Source: Hormiphora californensis
Taxonomy: Eukaryota > Ctenophora > Tentaculata > Cydippida > Pleurobrachiidae
DNA length: 64,000 nucleotides
NCBI GenBank assembly: GCA_020137815.1
Contig: CM035354.1
Span: forward strand, 7,497,987-7,561,986
Reading direction: 5' to 3'
Shown here: one piece after another, positions 47,086 to 58,669 of the stretch
How the letters are laid out: each line of letters opens with the position of its first letter
How positions within the stretch are numbered: position 1 is the stretch's first letter
Translations under genes and position numbers: made by a program
Notes under the pieces: generated by a model
The model's database searches: none
Told to the model about the DNA's origin: nothing
The model's input: the letters and a program-made list of their open reading frames with translations, nothing else

Positions 47086-49677
47086 ATGGCGGTATCCTTC
47101 AAGGTTGCTGTTCCCTGTGACTTTGGCGTGGAACACCTCCTCGACCCACTACACAACAACATCACAATCCACATAGCAGACGGTTCTACCATCATGGTCA
47201 ATAGCATGGTTCTGTGTTACAATAGCCCAGCATTCCGGGAACACATCCTAGCGATGAGCCTCCAAATAACAGAGGAACCTCCGCAAACAGTCCGAGATTT
47301 TGTCAAGTGTTTGTACTGTGGTCTTCCCAGTGGCACCGATATGGGCGGGGTGAAGAGACTAGCTGCTAAATTCCAGGTGTTTTGGTTGAACAAAGCAATT
47401 AACAACAGGGTTGCAGCGGCCATCAGCAGCATCAAAGTGATAACAGATACTCAGCCGGTGAATCTAACCACTTTCCGGAGTATCCTCCAATTCAGTACAG
47501 TATTCCCAGAGAAACGGGAGAAGGGGTTCCTTGTACCCCTCGCTGAGCAAATCAACAACATCCCACACCCGGAGAAGGGTACCCAGTTTATCAAACCATT
47601 CCTGGAATCCCTCCAGCCAGGGGAGGAGACCTTCCTACTCCGTGTTGTATCAGGATGTGTGTCTGTAGTTGTGAGGTTCCTAATGATTCGTATCAAGGAA
47701 TCGGGGAGGTTGGATGAGTTGACATGGTTGTTACTTCGGAGGTTGAATATTGCTGAGGTTCTGGCTAAGGATGAGGTCCTATATGACGAGCTGTTTGATT
47801 TGTTGCTGGAGGAGATGGAGAAGAAGTTGCTACCGGGGGAGTATAAGGAGTTGAGTAGGTTGAACAGAGCCACCACTCGACAATGTAGACAGGAGCAATC
47901 CTCTCCAGCAAACAAGAGACCCTGTCTCCTGTCTCCTGCATCATCTCTTCCCAGTATTAAATCTGAACCTGCTGAAGTCGCAGGTGCCTGCAACAACGCA
48001 GGGTTGGAAACACCTGAGACATCTGTAGAGGAAGATCCAGGACACCCTCTGACGTCCCCATCCTCCCCTGACAGACACCATCAAAAGTGCCCTGAACTTC
48101 AGACGTCCCCATCTTCCCCTGACCCTCAGACGTCCCCATCCTCCCCTGACCCTCAGACATCCCCATCTCCTGAAGCCTCATGTGATACTGGGGTTATGTC
48201 AGAAACTGTCCTAACCACTTCCACCCCACCTACAAGCTGCAGTGATCTTGGAACTACTAGTGGTGTAACTACTAGTGGTGTAACTAATCACGAATCAAAT
48301 GTTAAGAGCCGTTCCAGTTCGGGTGAATCAGGTATCAGTAGTAACTCTGGAGAATCACTCCTAAGTGATGGTAGTAGTGTTAACATGGTAGATACCCTAG
48401 AGGAGAGGGAGATAGCACGAATGATGGCACCTGATGTGACAACCTACGCCAACTGCCCAGAAGACATCTGGGAGCAAGATGTGGGAGAGTTAGATTTCTC
48501 ATTCGAAGAACCCGGCAATGAGCCAACTACTGCTACTACTGCAGTATCAGGAGATAGTATTGAGGAAGAGGAGGAGGATGTAGATGTAGAGGGAGAGGAC
48601 GCTCCCATGGGGACAGAGGTAACTCAGGAGACAGAGGGGACTGAGGGGACTGAAGAGGAGTGTGGTGTCAATACATCTTATACCTCAGTTGCAGTTGGCA
48701 CATCTCCCATGTACCCTGGTGAATGTCCCCTGACACCACCCATCCTATCACCTCTCCTACCCACTCCACCCAGCAGAAAGTCCTTCTACAACGTCCAGGA
48801 GTATGATCTATCCCGGATGAGGATCCCCAAAAGATCCGGGGATGCAACACTAACCTCAGATATTGCGGAGGATAACTTAATTCCAAACCTCTTTCACGAG
48901 ATTCCTCTCAAGGTTAGGAGCCACAAGGCACTGTTTGACCACCTGGACGCCCACGCGGTTAACATGCATCATTGGTTAGAAGGAGTCCAATACTTTAACG
49001 ATCAATTCTACTCTGACAGGATCAGGACACCTTTCTTCCAGCTCAAATATTCCATCAGATACAAGAAAGCATCAAGCAAACTTGGGAAAATGTCCTTTAA
49101 ATTTGTGCAACTAATGCAGGATGCCTCAAATGATTATTACATTAAGAGAGCCAAGTTGATGCGGGACCTATACCCTTTGCCCGGTGACTGTGATATGAGA
49201 CTAATAGCAGCGAGGACCCACTCTGGAGCACACCCAACCGTCAGCTCATTCTTCTTCTATGAGAGCACGTATTGGTTCCCAGCCAAGAGCATCCTAGCAG
49301 GGTCTGAGAAGTGCACCATACCTGGCAGCTGCTCCTTCATGCTGAAAGTCACTCCTCTCAGCTCAGAGAACCCGGATAACTTCTCTATTTCCCTGGTAAA
49401 AGATCCCCGGGAGTACCCTAAGGGTCTCCATACCCATACCCGCATTAGGGCACGAGACATGCATTTCTTGTTGTCATTTGAGTCCCAACAGGATACCTCA
49501 TCTGATTATGTGTTGTGTGTGGGACTCAGTTGGTCAGGGAGACCTCATGTTGTTGATAAAGGTGGGGTGAAGTATGTGCAGTGGGGTGATGTCCTGTTGG
49601 AACCTTCAACCACTATCAAGATCGGGGTGACTGTCAGGGGGACTAGAGTAATGGCAAGGAGGTCTTCTAGGAAATAG
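47086..49677 (+). CDS. intronless BTB-domain-like protein with unknown C-terminal domain
   Basis: Single exon, 863 residues. Residues about 22-115 look like a BTB/POZ fold: NNITIHIADGSTIMVNSMVL, SPAFREH, VRDFVKCLYCG, KRLAAKFQVFWL. A helical region to about 270 could be a BACK-like extension. Residues 285-600 are disordered: Ser/Pro-rich with three QTSPSSPDP-type repeats (about 48097-48165), a Ser/Gly stretch and a strongly acidic run. About residue 600 to the end is a compact, conserved-looking domain (KSFYNVQEYDLSRMRIP, LDAHAVNMHHWLEGVQYF, SGAHPTVSSFFFYESTYWF) that I do not recognise. BTB proteins are often dimeric adaptors for CUL3 ligases or transcription; the actual role is unknown. The upstream ATG at 47086 is the only one before the domain. 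AATAAA at 49756 is a plausible poly(A) signal. Intronless structure suggests retroposition. Confidence 0.8.
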   Translation: MAVSFKVAVPCDFGVEHLLDPLHNNITIHIADGSTIMVNSMVLCYNSPAFREHILAMSLQITEEPPQTVRDFVKCLYCGLPSGTDMGGVKRLAAKFQVFWLNKAINNRVAAAISSIKVITDTQPVNLTTFRSILQFSTVFPEKREKGFLVPLAEQINNIPHPEKGTQFIKPFLESLQPGEETFLLRVVSGCVSVVVRFLMIRIKESGRLDELTWLLLRRLNIAEVLAKDEVLYDELFDLLLEEMEKKLLPGEYKELSRLNRATTRQCRQEQSSPANKRPCLLSPASSLPSIKSEPAEVAGACNNAGLETPETSVEEDPGHPLTSPSSPDRHHQKCPELQTSPSSPDPQTSPSSPDPQTSPSPEASCDTGVMSETVLTTSTPPTSCSDLGTTSGVTTSGVTNHESNVKSRSSSGESGISSNSGESLLSDGSSVNMVDTLEEREIARMMAPDVTTYANCPEDIWEQDVGELDFSFEEPGNEPTTATTAVSGDSIEEEEEDVDVEGEDAPMGTEVTQETEGTEGTEEECGVNTSYTSVAVGTSPMYPGECPLTPPILSPLLPTPPSRKSFYNVQEYDLSRMRIPKRSGDATLTSDIAEDNLIPNLFHEIPLKVRSHKALFDHLDAHAVNMHHWLEGVQYFNDQFYSDRIRTPFFQLKYSIRYKKASSKLGKMSFKFVQLMQDASNDYYIKRAKLMRDLYPLPGDCDMRLIAARTHSGAHPTVSSFFFYESTYWFPAKSILAGSEKCTIPGSCSFMLKVTPLSSENPDNFSISLVKDPREYPKGLHTHTRIRARDMHFLLSFESQQDTSSDYVLCVGLSWSGRPHVVDKGGVKYVQWGDVLLEPSTTIKIGVTVRGTRVMARRSSRK

Positions 49678-49755
49678 CATGAACAATATATTGGGTACGA
49701 TGTCCCACCATCTCTTTCCTGTTTCTATCACAAACTGTGAGGGTGCACCGTACTC

Positions 49756-49761
49756 AATAAA
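49756..49761 (+). terminator. poly(A) signal AATAAA
   Basis: 79 nt after the BTB-like stop codon (TCAATAAACAAT). Confidence 0.5.
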
Positions 49762-50150
49762 CAATAATGCTGTATATGTCGGGTAATTTATAAGAGCTAT
49801 ATTATTTTTATGTGTGAAATCTATCGGGGCACTTTTGTTGTTTTTAACTTTTTAAAGAACTAAATGTTTAACAATTAAACAACGCGTAGTTCGAATTTTA
49901 CAATAAATAAATCATATTTTTACTTTGCATGCATGAAACTATTTTTAAATGTTGCTGAGTTGTACAACTATATATCGGGCTATGTTTGATTGAATGTTGA
50001 TTTTATATGTGTGTTTTAAAATAAACTATGCTATAATCTAATTTAATATTTTATTAAGTATTTAATCGAAGCCCCGCTGTTTGATTCCACCCCCTTTATA
50101 AATAAATCCCCAAATAACTCCCCCTCACTTCCCCTCTATAGATATCACCC

Positions 50151-51182
50151 ATGATGGCTGAATCTTTTGATTTCGAGCCCACAATTGCCAATATCCTCGA
50201 ACAAAAGGAGCTCAAATGGATCTTTGTCGGAGGGAAGGGTGGGGTTGGGAAAACATCTGTTAGCTGCAGTCTGGCCGTCCAACTATCTAAATGCCACTCT
50301 TCAGTCCTTCTGATATCAACAGATCCCGCCCACAACATCGCTGACTCCTTTGAGCAGCAGTTCACACGGACCCCTACCCCAGTAAAGGGTGTTCCGAATC
50401 TGCAAGCGATGGAGGTTGATTCCTCACCCCCAGAGGAAGGGATGGAGGAAGTGTTCGCGGAGGGAGGGGGCAGTGAGGAGCAGCACAATCTAATGAGGAG
50501 CATCATGAAGGATGTTGTTGGAAATTTGCCAGGTCTTGATGAGTTTATTGCCCTGACAAACATCTTCAAGATCGTGGACACCCATCATTTTGATGTGGTC
50601 GTGTTTGATACAGCCCCTACTGGGCACACACTCCGACTGTTGTCCATCCCTCAGAGTATTGGGAAGGTGCTGAGACAGCTGGTGCAGATGAAATCCTGGA
50701 TGGGCGGGATCATGAACAGTTTGTCTGGGTCCCTAGGTATGAATAATGTTAATATCGACTACATAGATGATCTCCTCCCTCTAGTTGAGAGACTTGATAA
50801 AGAGCTGAAGAACCCCGATCTGACTACATTTGTGTGTGTCTGCATCCCCGAGTTCCTATCTCTCTACGAAACTGAGCGGCTGATTCAGAAGCTAACCGCC
50901 CTTGATATAGACACTCATAACGTTGTTGTGAACCAGGTTATGTACCCAGATCGTGATAGCGAGGGGTGCCCCTCTTGTGCTCTCTGTGCCTCGAGGACCA
51001 ACATGCAGAAGAAATATCTGGACCAAATCGCGGATTTATACGAGGATTTTCATGTTGTGAAGATGCCCCTAATGCCTGTCGAGGTAAAGGGTGTCCCGAT
51101 GTTACAGCGGTTTGGGAAGTTCCTGCAAGCACCGCCTGACATGGCAAAGTTATCAATTCACGATCTGGTGAAGGATTTGTGA
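50151..51182 (+). CDS. GET3: GET3/ASNA1 ATPase (tail-anchored protein targeting)
   Basis: Intronless, 343 residues, close to the usual metazoan length. The deviant Walker A is GGKGGVGKTS at residue 27, followed by STDPAHNIADSF (switch I), FDTAPTGHTLRLL (switch II region), and CPSC at residues 273-276, the zinc-binding CxxC of the eukaryotic dimer. The Met-rich client-binding helices are present around MKSWMGGIMNS. GET3 is a cytosolic ATPase that receives tail-anchored membrane proteins from the SGTA/BAG6 complex and delivers them to the ER receptor (WRB/CAML or GET1/GET2). Start: ATG ATG at 50151; the second ATG is equally possible. It lies in the same direction as its neighbours, 470 bp after the BTB-like gene, with its own presumed promoter. 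Lack of introns may mean retroposition, but the frame is fully intact. Confidence 0.95.
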   Translation: MMAESFDFEPTIANILEQKELKWIFVGGKGGVGKTSVSCSLAVQLSKCHSSVLLISTDPAHNIADSFEQQFTRTPTPVKGVPNLQAMEVDSSPPEEGMEEVFAEGGGSEEQHNLMRSIMKDVVGNLPGLDEFIALTNIFKIVDTHHFDVVVFDTAPTGHTLRLLSIPQSIGKVLRQLVQMKSWMGGIMNSLSGSLGMNNVNIDYIDDLLPLVERLDKELKNPDLTTFVCVCIPEFLSLYETERLIQKLTALDIDTHNVVVNQVMYPDRDSEGCPSCALCASRTNMQKKYLDQIADLYEDFHVVKMPLMPVEVKGVPMLQRFGKFLQAPPDMAKLSIHDLVKDL

Positions 51183-51715
51183 GATCTGTGTCGTGTGTAT
51201 TTATAACTGTAGGGCGCGATGTGTTCTGTTTAGGGTGCTGTGCGCGTTTTGACCTCCCACGCGCGTTCGTTTAGAAAAGTGTCCACGAATTGTGAAGTGG
51301 GCTCCATGACGCACTGTTTCCCAGTATTGAGTTTTCCATTTCCGAAGAGCTATTCCCTGTGTATTTTCTCGCTCCCCCATCTCTCTCTTTATCTCATTGT
51401 TTGCTTTGAGTTCCACTGTATCGGTGTCCCCTGATCTTTTGACTCTTTCCTGATTTTCCTTCAACCCCCATCCGCAACTTGTTGTACCAACTCTCAAAAC
51501 CCCTCCCCCTCAGTCTCCACTTGTTTTACCACCCTCTTTACCACCCTTTCTTCCCTTGTTCCAACTACCCCCTATCAGTCTCTCCCTTGTTTTACCACCC
51601 TCTCCCTTGTTTAACCGCCCTTCTCTCTCCCTTGTTCTACCACCCTTCTCTACCCTTGTTTTATCACCCTCTCTCCCCGTATTTTAGCATGACAGATGGA
51701 TGATGCACTGTAGTA
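51183..51715. other. intergenic, pyrimidine-rich
   Basis: CCCTTGTTTTACCACC-like degenerate tandem repeats at 51515-51675; no gene. Probably includes the SIDT promoter. Confidence 0.6.
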
Positions 51716-54700
51716 ATGGGTAACAGCCGTCCCTTTCTCTCACTGCTAGTGGTGCTATGTGGACTCCTACTAAACCATCCTACTGATGCCCAGAACCCTA
51801 GTGTGATCCCAGCCCAGCTAAACCAAACCATCACTGCTAATGTCACAGCTACCTTCCAGAAAACCTTCTTCTTCCGGCTGGACCCGGAGATAGTGAGGAA
51901 GAAGCCTGTACGAGTGTCTGCTAAAGCTGTGAATGCGTCCATTGCTAATCCACTGATAGTGACAGCAAGGCAGATATTGGGTGTAACGTCCTTCACTATT
52001 CCACTTAACGACCAGGGATACCAGGTGTATAACAGGTAACTGGCCAGTCTCCCTCCCGCCCCGATTTGATAACTATCCGTTTGTTTGTTTGTGAGTGTTT
52101 CTGATAACTAGAGAGATAGAGAGTGTGTGGTTGTTGTGCAATCCATTAGGTACTCAACAAGTGGGTGTTTGTGTGTGGCATTACAGCAGGTGTCTCGCAG
52201 CTCTATTTGCTGCCTAAATTGTTCCCTGTCCACCTGTTATGGATGTAGCAAATAAACACATGTTCTAACACTTTTATTTAGAGAAAAACAGCATTGAAAA
52301 TTATTAGATAGACGGGAACGTTTAACGAATTAGTATGCAACCTCCTTCTGCTAAACAGCAAAAAAGCTGGTCATTCCCAATCGCTTGGTACATTGTCTTA
52401 TTTTATTCATTTTCTTCCTGAAGCACAGCAAAACTACTAGAGGGTTTTATGAAAATTCAGCAGGTCATGTCTCTCTCCAACTAAAGTTGTTCATATCTTT
52501 TCCCAACTCCTTCGTCCATTCTAACATACACCGCTGTACTCTTCTTCTCCCTCCTGCAACAGCCACAACAGCAATAACAGCACAACCCCATGAGAATCAG
52601 AGGGATGCCAACACACAGGGCTATAATCAGACCAATGGGTAGGCCGGTATGGCTGCTTAGATGTTGGATCCCATCCTTGACTTCATGAACATCCCGCTGG
52701 AAGGGTGGTACAACAGTAACTCCAATCTTTTCAGCCAGGGGCTCCACAATATCATTGGCAACATGGTCAAGGGCACCTCTGTATTTTTCAGCGGCTTCAT
52801 TGACGGCATTTCCTAGATCGGTAGAGGCGTCGCTGTTACCATAGCCTAATTCGGTAGAAACGTCGTCGATGGCTCCTTTAACCTTGTCTGGTAGAAGGTC
52901 CAGGGGGTTCCAACATAGGGCACTGCTCCATAAGACAGCTACAGTCAACAGTAGCATGATCACTAATTGGTGGAATTTGGGGGAGGGATTAGAGACAAAT
53001 AATATACGCAAATGTTTAGATTTTGAGATAGGGAGTCGGGAGAACAACTTTCGAAAGGCAGCTATAATAACACAAAGTGTGAGATGGCTTGAGGCAAAAC
53101 ACAAAGGGGGGTATCTCGAATGAACCATTATGGTCAAATTATAAAAACTACGTCACTTTGGCACACCCATAGGGTGCGCATCAAGATGTCGCTTTTGATA
53201 TAACTTTCTCAGCTTTTTCTGGGCGTCTGAGAGGTTGAAGTTTTTGAATTTTTCCACCCAACTTTTCAAGTTCGGTACTTCAAGTACTTTTGATAACCCA
53301 CACTGCTTCCCCCAATCCCTTCCCTCCACCAAACAAAGTTAAACATCCTCCTCCCTACAGGGTGGCCCGAACTCTCTGCCCACAGTGGAACATTGTTGAT
53401 GATCGGAGTGAGAAACTCTACCTCGCCGTGGATGTGTCCTCCAGTGGTAATGTCAAGAGAGAATTCCAACTTCGAGCTGATTATGTCGACAACTTCGAGT
53501 TGATAACAGGACAGCGGATTAGCGCTAATGTCACTCCCTCTACTCCCATGTTTTTTAAATACTCCTTCACAAAAAGGTTAGTTTACTCCTTCATAAAATT
53601 GTATTTGCTTTTTCTGAGTTTTATGTTCTAGACATTAATTTCCGGTCGCCCAAAGTATGTAACTCATGTCGACTGACATAATTTCTTCCTGCTTATTCTA
53701 GCCTCTCATTAAATCCCCTCAAATACATATTTAGTGCCCATTTAGCTTCTATTTTCTAAATTTCTAAACAGGAAATACTGAATTCCTAAATGTATGCCTC
53801 ACTAATAACTTCCTAATCACATCCCCAGCCAATTAAATGGACCAGTTCTGGTACGTGTTCATTCTGATAGTGAGACATGTGCTACTATATCCGTACAGAA
53901 GAACATGTGCCCCATCCATGATCTCATGTATGATATAGAGTATGATGGGATGTACCAGAGTATGACAGCCATGGCTGCTATCACAGTTACACCTGATTTT
54001 AGTCCCATCACCGTGAGTATTAATTATAGTTGAGACTGCTAATGAAGCCAATCTCACCAAATTCCACATATTATCGGATTGAGATTGTAATTATCATGAC
54101 GTCACACACCACTCTATGACGTCATCCCTCCTATGACGTCATCCCTCCTCCCAGGAAGAGTTTGTAGTGGTGGTAGTGGTACATCCAACAGATTACACGT
54201 GCGAACATTTGGGACATGAACTCCTCGATTCCATCCGTCTAAATCCCAACTCCACCAGCCCAACATCAGCATCCAGCGTTCGAACACAAAAACGGGAATC
54301 AAAATACAACACGTGAGTTTGTTATGTTTAAGACCTTCTTTTACATTTGTAAAAGAGTGTTCTTAACTAATAGGATAACACGCGAGAAATTGTGGAGTCA
54401 TTCAAAATGGTCGCAATTCCTCCGAGATAGCTTGGGGTTATAAATCAATGGAAAATAACATCCCCCCTATTATACAGGATGAAGAATGTGGTTATATCGG
54501 TGGAGACTACTATGACCTACCGAGAGTACATCTTCCCTACACTGATAACTGTAGGACTACTGCTAATTATCTACCTACTGGCATACGTGGGAACTATCCT
54601 GGAAACTGAAAAGTAGGTGTTTTTATCTGGCACAATTCCAAAAACATATATTTCCTGTGACCACACCTTCCATAAGTTGAAGACTGTTTGTGGTTCTCAC

Positions 54701-57700
54701 TTTTTATCTCATTCCCTTATCAGGTTTATCCGTGGATTTAATATTGAGTTTGAGTACAGCACCGTGTCTGACGATGTTGAATCTGGGGTAAGAAATGGAC
54801 GGGACATACGGACAGACCGACAGACTAGTAGTGACCATATCATTTGGTCAGACCATAACTTGTTGTTGAGTAGCTGTTGTAGCTTTGAGCTATCAGAGGT
54901 GGGTTTCCTGACAAACATGACAATGCTAATATACAACAGAGACGCGGCATAATATCTGTACCTCCTTTTTAATGAAGTTGACGGGTGACAACCGACAACA
55001 TATCACCCCCTGTCTCGTGTTGTGTAAGGGAGGATGATATACCACCCTTTACACAACCCACCCACCTCCCCAGGAGATAGCAGGCCCGGCAGTGGACGAG
55101 CACAAGGGACCACCGCCCCCTGGGTACGGGTCCATCTCAGAGTCTCCTGTAGAGGCAGCTGTTAGTAATGGTGCAGCAGTGAGGCAGAGACACCAGAAAA
55201 CTGAGAGTATTGGTAGTGTGGACTACTGTGAGGATATTAACGAGGTATAATTATATAATTAATTAGTTAATTAAATGGTAATTGGGGAACTAGGGATGTT
55301 GATATTATAGGGAAAAGGAAGACCCGGTCTACATTTTGTTGCTCCTTCTAAGGTGGTATGTGAGATTTGTAAAATGTACAACCGTTTCCCAGGTAATGGA
55401 GATACGGAGGACCAAGGTTGAGTTGACAGTGGCTGACCTGAGTTTCCATAGTAACGAGTACAAATACAGATTATACCAGTGGAACCTAATTCCTATCGCT
55501 ATTTTCTACGCTCTACCTGTCATTCAGCTAGTAGCAGGTAAACTGGCTGTTGTGTTATCTGTGTTTTCAATTCAGGGCTAACACGGTCGCTTGTAGTGGG
55601 AAAACGGTAATGGAAAACGAAGATACAGTAAGACGACGCGCAACCGTGACCAATCAGGGCGCTAGTACGTGCTGACACATGAACTTTTTGCCGTGCGTTA
55701 TGCACCGTGCGCTTCTCCTTACTGTATTTTGCGTTACCGTATTTTGACTGCAAGCAGCACTGTAAGATATCTGAGTTAATGAGCTTGGCAACTGTGAAAA
55801 CTGTGAAAATGTCTGGTGACACCAGATCCCGTTTTGATCCGGCAGTGCGCTCTCAGATCGGGTCGGTGCCACCAGACGATTAATGTGAAAGGGGTTTAGT
55901 GAAGGTTATGATGAGCATGACGATTATTGTCGTGTGACGTCACTGTCTGTCCTTCAGTCTTGAACTCACCGTTATCAGTTCCAACAAAAGATATACTTTC
56001 TATCGCTCCGTGCCTTTCCAAACTGATAATATCACTCCAACTAACAATCACATTCTCCACTAACTGGCCAGGGTTTAGTTTCCCTTCGTAGATCCACTTT
56101 ATTTCTTGATCACTGAGACGTCTATCCAACCAAACCAAGTCAGATAGTTTACCCACAAATGCGTCACCAAGTCCAAATCCTCCACCGTATGTATCCTGGT
56201 CTTGTCCAATCACTAAAATTCCTTTTTTGGAGATGCCGGTAGGGAATTGGGAGTTAACCCACTGGTGGAGCAAGTGCCCGTCTACGTGTATGGCAGCTGT
56301 ATCGTTCCTCCATGTGAAAACCAGATGGTACCAGCGTGTCTCGTTGAAATAAAAACCTGCAAAGTCAGTTTATTAATGATAAGTGCTACTCTTGAAAAGT
56401 TATCAAGTTTAATAATTATTGTCAAGTTGGTTAGAATGTTTATTATGAACTAACTTGGATCTTCAAGTTGACTTTCTTCGAAATTTTGGTCGTTAACGTA
56501 TCCACGGAAAGTATTTTCATTGCTGATATACAGTAGAATATCATTTCCTGCTGAGTTCGATTCTTTCATATATGAGAAGATACACCTCACTCCCCCACTA
56601 CCAATAGGGTAGAACCAGGTTGATATACTCATCTCGCTCCATTCATCGGTCCCGTGAGATATAGTTGTCATGATGTAGTTGTCCGTGGTTCGTGGCAGTG
56701 GAAACACGATAATATCTGTTGAGTGATTCAGTGTTTATTGGATGTTTACGGAAACCAGAATAATCATAGCAATTTAACTGATCGAGCTTCGAACTTTTTA
56801 ATACACGGGAAAATGGTAAATCTTTTTAGACTTCAACCCAAGTACTACTCTGAACAATGCAATTGAATATTGGTTAATCTCACCTGATGTAGGTAGACTC
56901 TGGGTAAGGGTGCAGAGCAATCCCACCAACAGAAATTGCCGTAGCATGCCTTCAAAGAAAAACTGCCGTATCATGCGTTCAAGCAATGCTAGTTATGTTA
57001 ATGTTATGTTAATGTTATGTTAAAATGAGAGAGAACAGCAGGGATTTTTACAAAATGTTATGGTCCCGTGCGTTGTCTTCAAGCGAGAACCCGGAACACA
57101 GCAAAGATAGAAAAAGAACAATGAAGTGTATGGTAATGCGGCGTGTGAGGGACTCTCCCTCCCCCTTTCACCCCATATCTACCTGTTCTATCTTTATCTA
57201 TCTAAGTTTCTCCCTCTCTCTTTCACCCTCTCTCTCGCTCTCTAGAACTATCATTTTTAGTTCTCTCCTATTTTCTATTTCTCTCTCTCCCCCGCACAAT
57301 CAACAATGATCTAAAAATCTAGCCTGTTGTTGGGTAAGAGCGTAGCGACATTCTAACAAACAACAGACGATGTCTTGAAGCGAGAGTTCTCTCTTTCTCT
57401 AAGATAGACATTCCTACCTCTTGCACGTGGCCACGAGACAAATTATCCCATTGGCTCGATAAAAAAGAAGAGAATTGATGCTCAGTGCTACTTGTTCTAT
57501 CTTTATCTATCTTTATCTATCTTTATCTATCTAAGTTTCTCCCTCTCTCTTTCACCCTCTCTCTCGCTCTCTAGAACTATCATTTTTAGTTCTCTCCTAT
57601 TTTCTATTTCTCTCTCTCCCCCGCACAATCAACAATGATCTAAAAATCTAGCCTGTTGTTGGGTAAGAGCGTAGCGACATTCTAACAAACAACAGACGAT

Positions 57701-58608
57701 GTCTTGAAGCGAGAGTTCTTTCCTTCTCTAAGATAGACATTCCTACCTCTTGCACGTGGCCACGAGACAAATTATCCCATTGGCTCGATAAAAAAAGAAG
57801 AGAATTATTGCTCAGTGCTCGCGATGTATGATAATAACTAAAGCCAATAACTAACCACAACTCCTAAACCCAACCCCTAACCACAACCCCTAAACCCAAT
57901 TCCTCTCTCCCCAGGTATTCAGTTGATAGTACACTTTACGGGTAACCAAGACATCTGCTACTACAACTTCCTCTGTTCACGACCCCTCGGAGTGGTCCAA
58001 CAGTTTAACAACATATTCAGGTACAGCTCAACCCCCTAAATCAATTGGAACGTTCACTTTTAGGAGATAGAAATAGGTTAAATATTTAATAATGAGTTAG
58101 CGGGGGGTAAAGAACATCAAAAGTTCACTTTGTTCATTTTCCAATAACGCTCCCCCACCAAATACCAATTACTTACACACCTTCCCTTTTCCAGTAACGT
58201 TGGCTATGTTCTTCTTGGTATACTATTCCTGCTGATTGTAAAACACAGGGACACAAAATACCAGGCTGCAGTCAAAGAACGGCCTGTAATCAGTAAAATG
58301 TGAGTCCTCGATCTATCTGCCATATATCTTCACCTTTATGTACTCGGGTTAGCGACCCACAGCGGTTTTTAGGTTGACATTGAAGTTGATATTTCTAAAA
58401 CTAATCCCATCTGATCCAAAACTAACTGATTTATTTCTACATTATTTAAACTATCTCACCCGGAACAGGTACGGACTACCCCAACACAACGGGATTTACT
58501 ACTCAGTCGGTTTCTCACTCTGTATGGAGGGTGTCCTTTCTGCCTCCTACCACGTGTGTCCTACAGGGTAGGTGGTGTTTCCAGAGACAGACTAGACAGA
58601 CTTGAGGC

Positions 58609-58669
<61 letters not shown>

